64,000 nt of DNA from Clostridiales bacterium (lineage in GTDB: Bacteria; Bacillota; Clostridia; Oscillospirales; Oscillospiraceae), in the NCBI GenBank assembly GCA_004556205.1, contig SFIL01000016.1, forward strand, positions 4,788 to 68,787, given 5' to 3'. Below, one piece after another: positions 1 through 7,560 of the stretch. The notes beneath the pieces were generated by a model. That model made no database searches and was not told the origin of the DNA. It was given only the letters and a program-made list of their open reading frames with translations. Position numbers and translations under genes: made by a program. Position 1 is the first letter of the stretch; every line of letters begins with the position of its first letter.

Positions 1-239
1 GACTTCTTCTGCCAGATCCACAACAGCTCGTCCACGCAGGAGCGGAAGTAGGTACGGCGCAGGGTCATAATGGGGAATTCCTCGCGCAGATCATAGCGGT
101 TCACAATGCCGAAGCACTTGACCGTGTGCGCGGGCGTGCCGTCCTGCCAGCGAGGACGCACGGCACGGTCGGTGTCCCAAACGCCCTCGGAAAGAATTTT
201 TTCGCAGGTTTCGCGGTATAAAATATCCGCCTTGCTCAT
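1..239 (-). CDS. thyA: Thymidylate synthase, 5' part (runs off the window)
   Basis: The first 79 codons are present and the gene continues past the left edge. The reading starts MSKADILYRETCEKILSEG and goes on through VWDTDRAVRPRW, DGTPAHTVK and NRYDLREEFPIMTLRRTYF to DELLWIWQKKS. These match the N-terminal region of bacterial thymidylate synthase, including the arginine-containing segment before the phosphate-binding loop and the ELLWI helix. ThyA methylates dUMP to dTMP with methylene-tetrahydrofolate. The ATG is preceded by GAGGTGAG at good spacing. The catalytic cysteine lies outside the window, so integrity cannot be judged. Confidence 0.9.
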   Translation of the reverse strand, partial: MSKADILYRETCEKILSEGVWDTDRAVRPRWQDGTPAHTVKCFGIVNRYDLREEFPIMTLRRTYFRSCVDELLWIWQKK

Positions 240-292
240 CTTGCCTCACCTCGGAAAAAGCATACCAAATTCCCCGTCGCTTGTCAACGGCA

Positions 293-320
293 GAAAACGG
301 AGCGCCGTTCTCGGCGCTCC
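293..320 (-). terminator. Intrinsic terminator of the zinc-ribbon gene
   Basis: A perfect 9-bp stem, GGAGCGCCG / CGGCGCTCC, with a 4-nt loop is followed on the minus strand by GTTTTC. It sits about 10 bp after the stop of the gene at 330..839 and before thyA. Confidence 0.7.
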
Positions 321-329
321 GCAAAGGTT

Positions 330-839
330 TTACTTTCTCTTAATTTCCTGCAGCAGTTCGACGGTCTTTGCGGTGTTCATTGCGATGCTGCGCAGATTCG
401 TCGCGTTATTCAGCGCGATCATGCCGCCTGCGACAACAATGAACGCAGTCAGAACACTGCTTAAGATGCACAGAATACCATACAGTTCGCCGTCGCGGTA
501 ATCAAACATCTTTATGCCATACACCAAACCGGTAATGACGATACCGGCAAAAATGATCCAAAGGATCACGCGCATAAAGACGATCCAGCCCATACCCTTG
601 CCGGTCTTGCCGCTGAATTCATAGCTCGGTGCAGCGGGCTGCTGGGGATAAACGGGCGGGACATAGCTCGGACTGACCGGCGGAGTGCCGATCGGTGCAG
701 TGTAAGGCTGCTGCGCGGACGTATGCTGCTGAGTGTCCTGCGGCACGGCGTCACCTTTTGTCGAGGTGCCGCAGTAGGGGCAGAAAGCTTCTTCACCGTT
801 AATGATCTTACCGCAGCCGCTACAGGGAATCATTTTCAT
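330..839 (-). CDS. Zinc-ribbon membrane protein of unknown function
   Basis: The protein has 169 residues. An N-terminal zinc ribbon (CSGCGK then CPYCG, two CxxC pairs) is followed by a Gln/Pro-rich linker of about 55 residues and two predicted membrane segments near residues 85-107 and 118-140, then a short charged tail. The architecture matches the many small zinc-ribbon membrane proteins of Firmicutes with no known function. The ATG at 839 was chosen because GAGGTA lies about 8 nt upstream; a frame extension further upstream has no such site. It is transcribed toward thyA but separated from it by a terminator. Confidence 0.75.
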   Translation of the reverse strand: MKMIPCSGCGKIINGEEAFCPYCGTSTKGDAVPQDTQQHTSAQQPYTAPIGTPPVSPSYVPPVYPQQPAAPSYEFSGKTGKGMGWIVFMRVILWIIFAGIVITGLVYGIKMFDYRDGELYGILCILSSVLTAFIVVAGGMIALNNATNLRSIAMNTAKTVELLQEIKRK

Positions 840-983
840 CGTTACTACCTCACTTTTTTTAATTTGGCTTTCCCTCATTTTTTATAATGTCCGAATTCCA
901 TGAAGAACGGCTGAAAAGACCATTGTTTTTGGAATTACACGGCAAAACCGTGCTGAACAAGCCGCAAGGCGGCTGATTCATTA

Positions 984-1061
984 GGGAGCCTCTGAACAAA
1001 TCGGCGGCGCTCAGCGGATCTTTTGCCGACCGCTCTTACAGATTGATTCAGAGCTTCCTTA
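984..1061. repeat. MITE-like inverted repeat, copy 1
   Basis: The left end is AGGGAGCCTCTGAACAAATC and the right end is GATTGATTCAGAGCTTCCTT, which are imperfect inverted repeats of each other. The interior contains CTCAGCGGATCTTTTGCCG, shared almost exactly with the copy at 11535..11606. Confidence 0.75.
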
Positions 1062-1182
1062 GACATTATAATTAAATTATAAGTATAAGAGGCAGTCCGT
1101 GTCAAGAGGTTGTTTTACCGTATTTCACCGTCTCGCGCGCAGCAGAGCTCCCTGCAGGCAGCCGTTTTTTTTCAAAAAATAA

Positions 1183-1194
1183 CCCCCATGGGGG
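1183..1194. promoter_or_regulatory. Perfect palindrome upstream of cbiM
   Basis: CCCCCATGGGGG is a perfect 12-bp palindrome about 60 bp before the cbiM start. It could be an operator for a metal-responsive regulator or the stem of an RNA hairpin. No known binding motif is matched, so the role is a guess. Confidence 0.3.
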
Positions 1195-1255
1195 CTTAAA
1201 ATGCGCGGTTTGGGCTGTTACAATGATGGCATACAAAGAAAGAGAGGTACAACTT

Positions 1256-2314
1256 ATGCACATGGCAGACGCGTTGTTGGCTCCTGCGGTCGCCGCGACA
1301 ATGTATGTCGCCTCCGGCGTGACGGTCGGTGCCTCCGTCCGCTCGCTGCGGAAGGATGAAAACACCGCGAAGCTCCCCACAATGGCAGTCGCCTCGGCGC
1401 TTGTTTTTGCGGGACAGATGATCAACTATACCATTCCCGGCACAGGCTCGTCGGGGCATCTCTGCGGCGGTATGCTGCTATCCGCCCTGCTCGGACCGCA
1501 GGCGGGATTTTTGTCCATGGTCGTCATTTTGGCGATCCAAGCGCTGTTCTTTGCCGACGGCGGCTTACTTGCCCTCGGCGCGAACTGTTGGAATATGGCG
1601 TTCTACGGCTGTTTTTTCGGCTATTACCTGATTTGGCGTCCGATCCTGCGCAGCAAATCCGGCTCAAGGGCGGCGACGCGCGTGAAGATCATTCTCGCTT
1701 CCATCCTCGGTTGTATCGTCACACTGCAGCTCGGTGCGTTTTCCGTCGTGCTGGAAACGACGCTCTCCGGCATTACGGAGCTGCCCTTCGGCGCGTTCGT
1801 CGGCGTTATGCAGCCCATCCATCTTGCCATCGGTCTGGTTGAGGGCTTGATCACCGCCGTCGTGCTGCTGTTCGTTTATGAGGCGCGTCCGGAGCTTCTG
1901 ACGGAGGTCAACACCGCCGAAGTCAAAAACAAGTGCTCACTCAAAACCACGCTGATCGTCTTGGCGGTCGCAGTCGCGGTCATCGGCGGCGGACTGAGCT
2001 TGCTCGCAAGCTCGAATCCCGACGGCTTGGAGTGGTCAATGTTCGGCAACGCCGAGGCGGGCTACAGTGAAAACATGGGACTTGACGAGGAGAACTACGG
2101 CGTCTCAGGCAAGGCGGCGGATACCGCTGCCGCGATTCAGGAAAAGACAGCCTTGATGCCGGACTACGCTTTTGCAAACAGCGACAGTCCCGCAGGCACA
2201 AGCACGGCCGGCTTGGTCGGCTCCGCCATTGTCGCAGGCACTGCCGCGCTGATCTGCCTTGTAGGCGGCTTCTTCCGAAAGAAAAAACGGGCTGCAAAAA
2301 TCAAGAATTCATGA
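1256..2314 (+). CDS. cbiM: Cobalt/nickel ECF transporter substrate-binding protein CbiM with fused PDGLE domain
   Basis: The 352-residue membrane protein begins MHMADALLAP. The N-terminal Met-His of CbiM/NikM proteins is a metal ligand, and a second candidate ligand is His68 in GSSGHLCGG. Six or so hydrophobic segments cover residues 10-210. The C-terminal part carries PDGLEWS (about 255-261) and ends in one more membrane helix before a basic tail, which is the CbiN/NikN-like partner domain fused to CbiM. The ATG at 1256 follows AGAGAGG; the frame is open upstream but without a better site. CbiQ and CbiO follow at 2585 and 3394. Whether the substrate is cobalt or nickel cannot be settled from sequence, but the ethanolamine cluster's need for B12 favours cobalt. 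Confidence 0.88.
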   Translation: MHMADALLAPAVAATMYVASGVTVGASVRSLRKDENTAKLPTMAVASALVFAGQMINYTIPGTGSSGHLCGGMLLSALLGPQAGFLSMVVILAIQALFFADGGLLALGANCWNMAFYGCFFGYYLIWRPILRSKSGSRAATRVKIILASILGCIVTLQLGAFSVVLETTLSGITELPFGAFVGVMQPIHLAIGLVEGLITAVVLLFVYEARPELLTEVNTAEVKNKCSLKTTLIVLAVAVAVIGGGLSLLASSNPDGLEWSMFGNAEAGYSENMGLDEENYGVSGKAADTAAAIQEKTALMPDYAFANSDSPAGTSTAGLVGSAIVAGTAALICLVGGFFRKKKRAAKIKNS

Positions 2315-2322
2315 TATACTGA

Positions 2323-2359
2323 CAGAGCCGTCCGCCGGACGGCTCTGCTTTCCGTTTTT
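2323..2359 (+). terminator. Terminator after cbiM
   Basis: A 12-bp inverted repeat, CAGAGCCGTCCG / CGGACGGCTCTG, begins 9 bp after the cbiM stop and is followed by a T-rich stretch ending in TTTTT. It implies that cbiM is at least partly uncoupled from cbiQ. Confidence 0.75.
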
Positions 2360-2439
2360 CTTGTAAGGCGGTGACATTTACCCGCAACCGCGCAGCGGCA
2401 GACAGTCAATTTTGTGCGTGCTTGGTAGTTCCTGCACAG

Positions 2440-2533
2440 GATTGCCGCGTCGCTGTGCTCCTCGCAATGACATAACAGGCTGCCCTAATTTGTCATTGCG
2501 AAACCAGTGCACACACTGGTTGTGGCAATCTCG
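2440..2533. repeat. TGTCATTGCG-family repeat, inverted pair
   Basis: An inverted copy ending CTCGCAATGACA (to 2472) is followed by a direct copy starting TGTCATTGCG (2491) and ending GGCAATCTCG. The segment upstream (CGCGCAGCGGCAGAC, then CTTGGTAGTTCC) recurs near 24150. Confidence 0.8.
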
Positions 2534-2584
2534 TGAAAGCACTTTCTCCTGAAAAAGCAAAACGCAGATAAAGGAATCTAACTT

Positions 2585-3388
2585 ATGGACAAACTCTCTC
2601 ACGCGCAGGCGGAGCTGCGGGAAATGGACGCCTTGGCTGCCGAAGCCTCCCCGCTGCACCGCCTGCACCCGCTGTGCAAGCTGCTTATTACGGCGGTCTA
2701 TATTGTCACGCTTGTGTCCTTCCCCAAATACGCGCTGTTCCCACTCGCGGTGATGGCGCTGTTTCCCGTCGTGCTGTATCAAATTGCGGGGATTCCCATG
2801 CGGCTGTGCTTTCGCAAGTTGCGGTTTGTCCTGCCGCTCGTGTGCGCGGTCGGACTGATCAATCCTTTTTTGGATCACACGCCGCTGTTTTTGCTCGGCA
2901 ATGTTACGGTCACGGGCGGCATCGTCTCGATGCTGACGCTGATGGGCAAGGGCATCTTAGCCCTGACGGCGTCCTTCCTGCTGATTGCCACGACACCAAT
3001 CGACTCGCTCTGCGCCGCTCTGCGGAAGCTGCATATCCCTGCGATTCTAACGACCCTGCTTCTCTTGACCTATCGCTATATCGGTCTGATGATAGAGGAG
3101 GTCTCCGTCATGTCGCAGGCGTATGCGCTGCGCGCGCCCGGGCAGAGGGGCATTCACATTTCGGCTTGGGGCTCTTTTTTGGGGCAGCTCCTGCTGCGGA
3201 GTATCGACCGCGCGACTGAGCTGTATCACGCCATGCTCCTGCGCGGCTTTCAGGGTAATTTCTTTTACGCCGAGGTACCGCCGTGCAAGCTGTCGGGCGC
3301 TGTCGCAACTGCTGCCTGCATCGCGGCAATTCTCTGCGCAAGATTTGTAGATATTACCGGGCTTTTGGGAAGCCTCTTTGTGAGGTGA
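2585..3388 (+). CDS. cbiQ: ECF transporter transmembrane component CbiQ
   Basis: The 267-residue integral membrane protein belongs to the CbiQ/EcfT family. It has several hydrophobic segments between residues 30 and 150 and again at the C-terminus. It carries the two cytoplasmic coupling-helix motifs of EcfT proteins, seen here as QAYALRAPG and AMLLRGFQG, which contact the ATPase. It is the scaffold joining CbiM to the CbiO ATPase. The ribosome site (AAAGGA) is weak. The stop lies 5 bp before the cbiO start, so cbiQ and cbiO form an operon. Unlike the usual compact cbiMQO order, 270 bp of terminator and repeat DNA separate it from cbiM. Confidence 0.88.
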   Translation: MDKLSHAQAELREMDALAAEASPLHRLHPLCKLLITAVYIVTLVSFPKYALFPLAVMALFPVVLYQIAGIPMRLCFRKLRFVLPLVCAVGLINPFLDHTPLFLLGNVTVTGGIVSMLTLMGKGILALTASFLLIATTPIDSLCAALRKLHIPAILTTLLLLTYRYIGLMIEEVSVMSQAYALRAPGQRGIHISAWGSFLGQLLLRSIDRATELYHAMLLRGFQGNFFYAEVPPCKLSGAVATAACIAAILCARFVDITGLLGSLFVR

Positions 3389-3393
3389 GCGGA

Positions 3394-4134
3394 ATGATCG
3401 AATTTCGGAAGGTATCGTTTTCCTATGACGGGGAGCGCCCCGTCGTTGAAAATCTGTCCTTTACAATCGAAAAGGGCGAGAGTGTCGGACTGATCGGCGC
3501 GAACGGCGCCGGCAAATCGACCCTGATGAAGCTGCTGCTCGGTCTGCTCAGCGGCACGGGTGAAATCCTTATAGACGGCTTGCCGGTGACAAAGAAGAAT
3601 CTCCCCTCCATCCGTCAGAAGCTCGGCTTCGTCCTGCAGGATTCGGACAATCAGATGTTCATGCCGACGGTCTACGAGGACATGATCTTTGGGCCGCGCA
3701 ACTACGGACTTTCCAAAGACGAGGCGGAGCGCCGCGTGGACGAGGTGCTCTCACAGCTCAACCTGACTTCGTTGAAGCACCGACACAATCACAAGCTCTC
3801 AGGCGGCGAAAAGCGCATGGCAGCCATCGCTACCATTCTTGCCATGCAGCCGGAGGCAATTTTGATGGACGAGCCGTCCACTGCCCTTGACCCCGTCAAC
3901 CGCCGCACCGTCATCCGCACCGTGAACGCCCTGCCGCAGACGAAGCTGATCGCCTCGCACGATCTCGACATGATCCTCGACACCTGCGACCGCGTGATTC
4001 TGCTCGCAAACGGCAAAATCGCCGCTGACGGCAAAGCGGATGTTCTCCTGCGCGACCAAGCCCTCCTCGAAGCCAACCGCATGGAGCTTCCCTTCTGCCT
4101 GCAGGGGTATCATGGGAAGCAAAACGACACCTGA
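3394..4134 (+). CDS. cbiO: ECF transporter ATP-binding protein CbiO
   Basis: The 246-residue ABC ATPase has Walker A GANGAGKST (residues 35-43), a Q-loop in LQDSDNQMF, signature LSGGEKRMA, Walker B AILMDEPST and the switch His in IASHDLD. The SDNQ stretch after the Q-loop is typical of CbiO/EcfA ATPases. It energises metal uptake through CbiQ and CbiM. The ATG at 3394 follows GAGGTGAG and lies 5 bp after the cbiQ stop; a longer upstream frame would overlap cbiQ by about 100 bp. A strong terminator follows at 4150. Confidence 0.92.
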   Translation: MIEFRKVSFSYDGERPVVENLSFTIEKGESVGLIGANGAGKSTLMKLLLGLLSGTGEILIDGLPVTKKNLPSIRQKLGFVLQDSDNQMFMPTVYEDMIFGPRNYGLSKDEAERRVDEVLSQLNLTSLKHRHNHKLSGGEKRMAAIATILAMQPEAILMDEPSTALDPVNRRTVIRTVNALPQTKLIASHDLDMILDTCDRVILLANGKIAADGKADVLLRDQALLEANRMELPFCLQGYHGKQNDT

Positions 4135-4149
4135 ATTCTATTGAATCGC

Positions 4150-4181
4150 AAAAAGGCAGCCGCAAGCACGGCTGCCTTTTT
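4150..4181. terminator. Bidirectional terminator after cbiO
   Basis: A perfect 13-bp stem, AAAAAGGCAGCCG / CGGCTGCCTTTTT, with a 6-nt loop lies between the convergent cbiO and P-loop genes. It provides A and T runs for both strands. Confidence 0.9.
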
Positions 4182-4203
4182 CGTATTTCATTTTTGGGGA
4201 ATA

Positions 4204-4614
4204 TTACAGATATGCCTTCATCGCTTCGGTAGCCTTGGCGGGGTCTTCGGAGACAACGATGGTAAAGGAGAGGTCGTTCGCCTTGCCGAATTTATCGCAC
4301 CACAGGACAAAATCCTCCACATCCGCGACGGTCGCGTTCTCAATAAGCTTATAGAAGCTGTCGATAAAGATGTGGCTGATGTCGAAATTACCCGCGTGCA
4401 GGCCGCTGATAAAGCCCTTCAGGAAGGGCAGCGAGCCCATCATGTATTCCTGATAGTCGATCAGGCGGACGCGGATGTCAATATCATAACGCAGCTTGGT
4501 ACCCTTCTCGATGCAGACCATGCTGCCGGTCTCGTTCTTCACGGATTCGTTGATGTCTTGGATCAACTGCTTGGTTTTACCGGAACCTTTCAGTCCCATG
4601 ATAAGCTTGACCAT
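4204..4614 (-). CDS. P-loop protein of unknown function
   Basis: The 136-residue protein starts MVKLIMGLKGSGKTKQL, so a Walker A motif (GLKGSGKT) lies at residues 7-14. A hydrophobic strand ending in acidic residues, ISHIFIDSFY, resembles a Walker B. It looks like the short conserved clostridial ATP-binding proteins that are sometimes annotated as PilT-like or twitching-motility related on weak grounds. No helicase, kinase or export domain is visible. It has a strong AGGAGG site and stands alone, convergent with cbiO. The function is unknown. Confidence 0.7.
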   Translation of the reverse strand: MVKLIMGLKGSGKTKQLIQDINESVKNETGSMVCIEKGTKLRYDIDIRVRLIDYQEYMMGSLPFLKGFISGLHAGNFDISHIFIDSFYKLIENATVADVEDFVLWCDKFGKANDLSFTIVVSEDPAKATEAMKAYL

Positions 4615-4746
4615 AGGAAATTCCTCCTTTGAATTGGTAATTCTATTGTATCAAGTTTTTCCCGATTTTGCAAGCACGTGGGAAATTTTTACAAAATATC
4701 CATATCCGCCATTCTGCGCAATGGCACGGAAAAGGCAACCCTTATT

Positions 4747-4846
4747 TGTCATTGCGGGACCAGTGCGCACACCGGTCGTGGTAGCGCAGCCGTTCGCGAG
4801 AAACGAGCGTTACGGATGCGGCATACCCCTTGCGGGTGCAATCTCG
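4747..4846. repeat. TGTCATTGCG-family repeat with internal insertion
   Basis: It begins TGTCATTGCGGGACC and ends GTGCAATCTCG. The middle carries a longer arm with GCGGCATACCCCTTGCGGG, related to the arms of the copies at 19501 and 59912. It lies just downstream of pgi. Confidence 0.75.
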
Positions 4847-4862
4847 TATAGGTATTTACGAA

Positions 4863-6067
4863 TCAATAGCCGGGCTTGCCGAGGAGCTTGAACATATTCT
4901 TCTTATAGAACTCCACGCCGGGCTGGTTGAACGGATTCACGCCGAGCATATACGCCGAAATACCGCAAGACAGCTCGAAGAAGTAGAACAGCTCGCCAAG
5001 GGTGTCCGCGTCAACCTCATCGGTCTGCAGCACCATGACGGGAACGCCGCCGTCCACGTGGGCGCTCAGCGTGCCTTGGAACGCCTGCTCCTCGACGAAA
5101 TCAAGCGTCTTGCCCTCTAAGTAATTCAGGCCGTCGAGATTCTTCCAATCGACCTCAATGGAGGTCTTCTTACGCGGCGGTGTGAAGCGGACAACCGTCT
5201 CAAACAGGTTGCGCTCGCCCTGCTGGATCATCTGACCGAGGGAGTGCAGGTCTGCGGTAAATTCCGCAGTCGCGGGGAAGATGCCCTTGCCGTCCTTGCC
5301 CTCGCTCTCGCCGAAGAGCTGCTGCCACCAGCCCGCGAAATAGCGGAAGCTCGGCTCATAGCAGCACAGCATCTTCTCGCACGCGCCGCGCCGAGCATGA
5401 CATCAACGGGGTTGATGCCCGCGACCGCCATCGGCAGCAGACCGACCGCCGTCAGCACGCTGTAGCGTCCGCCGACATCGGGCGGAATGACGAAGGTTTC
5501 GTAGCCCTCCTCCGTCGCCATCTGCCGCAGAGCACCCTTTGCAGGGTCGGTGGTGACATAGATGCGCTTCTTCGCCTTTTCCGCGCCGTACTTCCGCTCA
5601 AGCATCCAGCGCAGGGCGCGGGTCGCGATGGCAGGCTCGGTCGTCGTGCCGGACTTGGAAATGATGTTGATGGAGAAATCCTTGCCCTCCAGCAGCGCGC
5701 ACAGCTCCTGCCACGCGCGAGTGGAAAGATTGTTGCCCGCAAAGAATACCTGCGGGTCGCCGCTGCGGAGATTGTGGTTTTGTCCCTTGACCAGCTCAAT
5801 GGCAGCGCGCGGTCCCAAATAGGAGCCGCCGATGCCTACGACCACGAAAATGTCGGAGTCGGAGCGGATCCTCTCTGCCGCACGGCGGATGCGGCGCATC
5901 TCGTCCGTCTCCTCGAAGGTCGGCAGATTCAGCCAGCCGAGGAAGTCGTTGCCGGGGCCCTTGCCGTCAACAAGAAGCTTGTGTGCGTTGAATACCTCCT
6001 GCTCCGTCGCAAGCAGGTCAGGCAGGGACAGATCGCCCCATACGTTGGAAATATCCAGTTTGATCAT
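4863..6067 (-). pseudogene. pgi: Glucose-6-phosphate isomerase, broken by an internal deletion with frameshift
   Basis: The N-terminal frame (from 6067) carries GIGGSYLGPRAA, SKSGTTTEPA and the family signature DVGGRYSVLTAVGLL, then runs out of frame after VDVMLGAAR. The other frame resumes at CEKMLCCYEPSF and carries FGESEGKDGKGIFPA and the second signature GVNPFNQPGVE, ending GKPGY at 4863. Compared from memory with Bacillus Pgi, about 30 residues are missing at the junction near 5380-5395 (the stretch before KGKTIEMLINYEP). The two frames fit a deletion of 3n+1 bases. Pgi interconverts glucose-6-P and fructose-6-P. Either the gene is inactive or the assembly has lost about 90 bases here. 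The ATG at 6067 is preceded by AAGGAG. It is divergent from glucokinase. Confidence 0.85.
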
Positions 6068-6156
6068 GTACGAAGTCTCCTTCCTATCGATTTGCTTTTT
6101 TATTATCGTACATCAAAACAGCGAAAAACTCAATACAATATTGGAAAAAGTTTGGG

Positions 6157-6185
6157 TGGAAATCCTCTTTCCGATCGTGTATAAT
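6157..6185 (+). promoter_or_regulatory. Putative promoter of the glucokinase operon
   Basis: TATAAT at 6180-6185 lies 17 bp after TGGAAA at 6157-6162. The -10 is perfect and the -35 is poor (4 of 6). It sits 30 bp before the glk start. Confidence 0.5.
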
Positions 6186-6214
6186 GGCAGCAGACAGAAA
6201 GGATGTGCTTTTTT

Positions 6215-7150
6215 ATGAAATACGGTTTTGGTGTGGACGTCGGCGGCACGACCGTCAAGCTCGGTCTGTTCGACGAGACAGGCGTACTGCTGGATAAGCG
6301 CGAGATTCCAACCCATACGGAAAACGGCGGTGAACGAATCCTGCCCGACATTGCCGCGGCGATCGACACGGTTTTGCTGGAAAAGGGCATTGACAAAAGC
6401 GCCGTGACAGGTGTCGGCATCGGCGTGCCGGGACCGATCAACGACGAGGGTGTTGTCAATCGCTGTGTCAACCTCAACTGGGGTGTGTTTAACCTGCATG
6501 ATACCCTCGGCGCGCTCACCGGTCTGCGCGTCAAGGGCGGCAACGACGCCAACTGCGCCGCGCTCGGCGAGGCGTGGAAGGGCGGCGGCGCGGGCAGCCG
6601 TTCGTCTCTGTTCGTCACCCTCGGTACGGGCGTCGGCGGCGGCGTGATTATAAACGGAAAAATCCTCGGCGGCGCGCACGGCGTCGGCGGCGAGATCGGG
6701 CATATCACCGTCAGCGCGCCTGACAAGCATCCCTGCACCTGCGGCAAGCGCGGCTGCGTCGAGCAGTACGCCTCCGCGACGGGCATTGTCCGCATGACCA
6801 AGGAGCGCCTTGCAGAAAGTGAAACACCCTCCGTCCTGCGCGGCGTTGAAAATCTGACCTGTAAAGAAATTTTTGATGCGGCAAAGGCGGGCGATACGCT
6901 TGCGTTTGAGACGCTTGAACAGGTCTTTGACTATCTCGGCGAGGCGCTTGCCTCGGCGTGCTGCGTCTGCGATCCCGAGCGCATTATCCTCGGCGGCGGC
7001 GTATCAAAGGCCGGAGAATACCTGCTGGACGGCGCGGCACAGCACTTTGAAAAGCATATGTTCCACGCCTGCAAGGGCACGGAGTTCTCGCTCGCGACAC
7101 TCGGCAATGACGCGGGTATGTACGGCGCATACCGCCTGATTGCAGAATGA
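6215..7150 (+). CDS. glk: ROK-family glucokinase
   Basis: The 311-residue protein starts MKYGFGVDVGGTTVKLGLF, the ATP-binding phosphate-1 motif of ROK kinases. It has the sugar-site segment GGNDANCAALGE and the glycine-rich LGTGVGGGVI. The zinc-binding ROK signature GEIGH then CTCGKRGCVEQYAS is also present. It phosphorylates glucose to glucose-6-P in the cytoplasm. The ATG at 6215 has AGAAAGGA about 11 nt upstream; a nearer upstream ATG at 6203 would overlap that site. It overlaps the next gene by ATGA. It is divergent from pgi, the next step of glycolysis. Confidence 0.9.
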   Translation: MKYGFGVDVGGTTVKLGLFDETGVLLDKREIPTHTENGGERILPDIAAAIDTVLLEKGIDKSAVTGVGIGVPGPINDEGVVNRCVNLNWGVFNLHDTLGALTGLRVKGGNDANCAALGEAWKGGGAGSRSSLFVTLGTGVGGGVIINGKILGGAHGVGGEIGHITVSAPDKHPCTCGKRGCVEQYASATGIVRMTKERLAESETPSVLRGVENLTCKEIFDAAKAGDTLAFETLEQVFDYLGEALASACCVCDPERIILGGGVSKAGEYLLDGAAQHFEKHMFHACKGTEFSLATLGNDAGMYGAYRLIAE

Positions 7151-7560
7151 ACAGCTTGTTTCATCCCGAAATGACACCCGCGCAGGTGAACGCCATGTCC
7201 GCGCTCGCCCTTGCGCACATCGGCGACGCGGTGTTTGAACTGCTCGTGCGCACAAAACTGTGTGTCAGCGGCGGCAAGACCAACGGGCGTCTGCATCATG
7301 ACACAATCGCGAGGGTGTGCGCGCCCGCGCAGGCGGTAGTTGCCGAGCGTCTTTTTCCTTTGCTCACCGAGGAGGAAACAGCGTTCTATCGCCGAGGAAA
7401 AAACAGTCATACTCACGCGATTCCCAAAAATGCCACACACGCGCAATATGCAAGGGCGACGGGACTTGAGACGCTGTTCGGCGCGCTTTGGCTGCTCGGC
7501 AGACAGGAACGCGTAGAAGCGCTGTTCGCCGCCGCTACGGAGGAAGACTATGCCCTTTGA
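7147..7560 (+). CDS. mrnC: Mini-ribonuclease III (23S rRNA maturation)
   Basis: The 137-residue protein is a lone RNase III catalytic domain with no double-stranded RNA-binding domain. ALAHIGDAVFELLVR contains the conserved Asp of the metal site, and ATGLETLFGALWLLG the second acidic motif. GKNSHTHAIPKNA matches the conserved RGRNAK-PKN loop of Mini-III enzymes. In Bacillus this enzyme trims 23S rRNA ends. It overlaps the glucokinase stop by 4 bp and RqcH by 11 bp, so the three genes are translationally linked. Confidence 0.9.
   Translation: MNSLFHPEMTPAQVNAMSALALAHIGDAVFELLVRTKLCVSGGKTNGRLHHDTIARVCAPAQAVVAERLFPLLTEEETAFYRRGKNSHTHAIPKNATHAQYARATGLETLFGALWLLGRQERVEALFAAATEEDYAL

Larger units (their letters stand above)
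840..1255. other. Intergenic region with a MITE-like repeat and a palindrome, no gene
   Basis: No credible coding frame is present. The region holds a MITE-like copy at 984..1061 and a 12-bp palindrome at 1183..1194. No cobalamin riboswitch core could be recognised ahead of cbiM. Confidence 0.6.

Noticed and set aside
1064..1255. Possible cobalamin or NiCo riboswitch ahead of cbiM
   Set aside because: No recognisable B12-box or conserved junction sequence was found; only a short palindrome is present.
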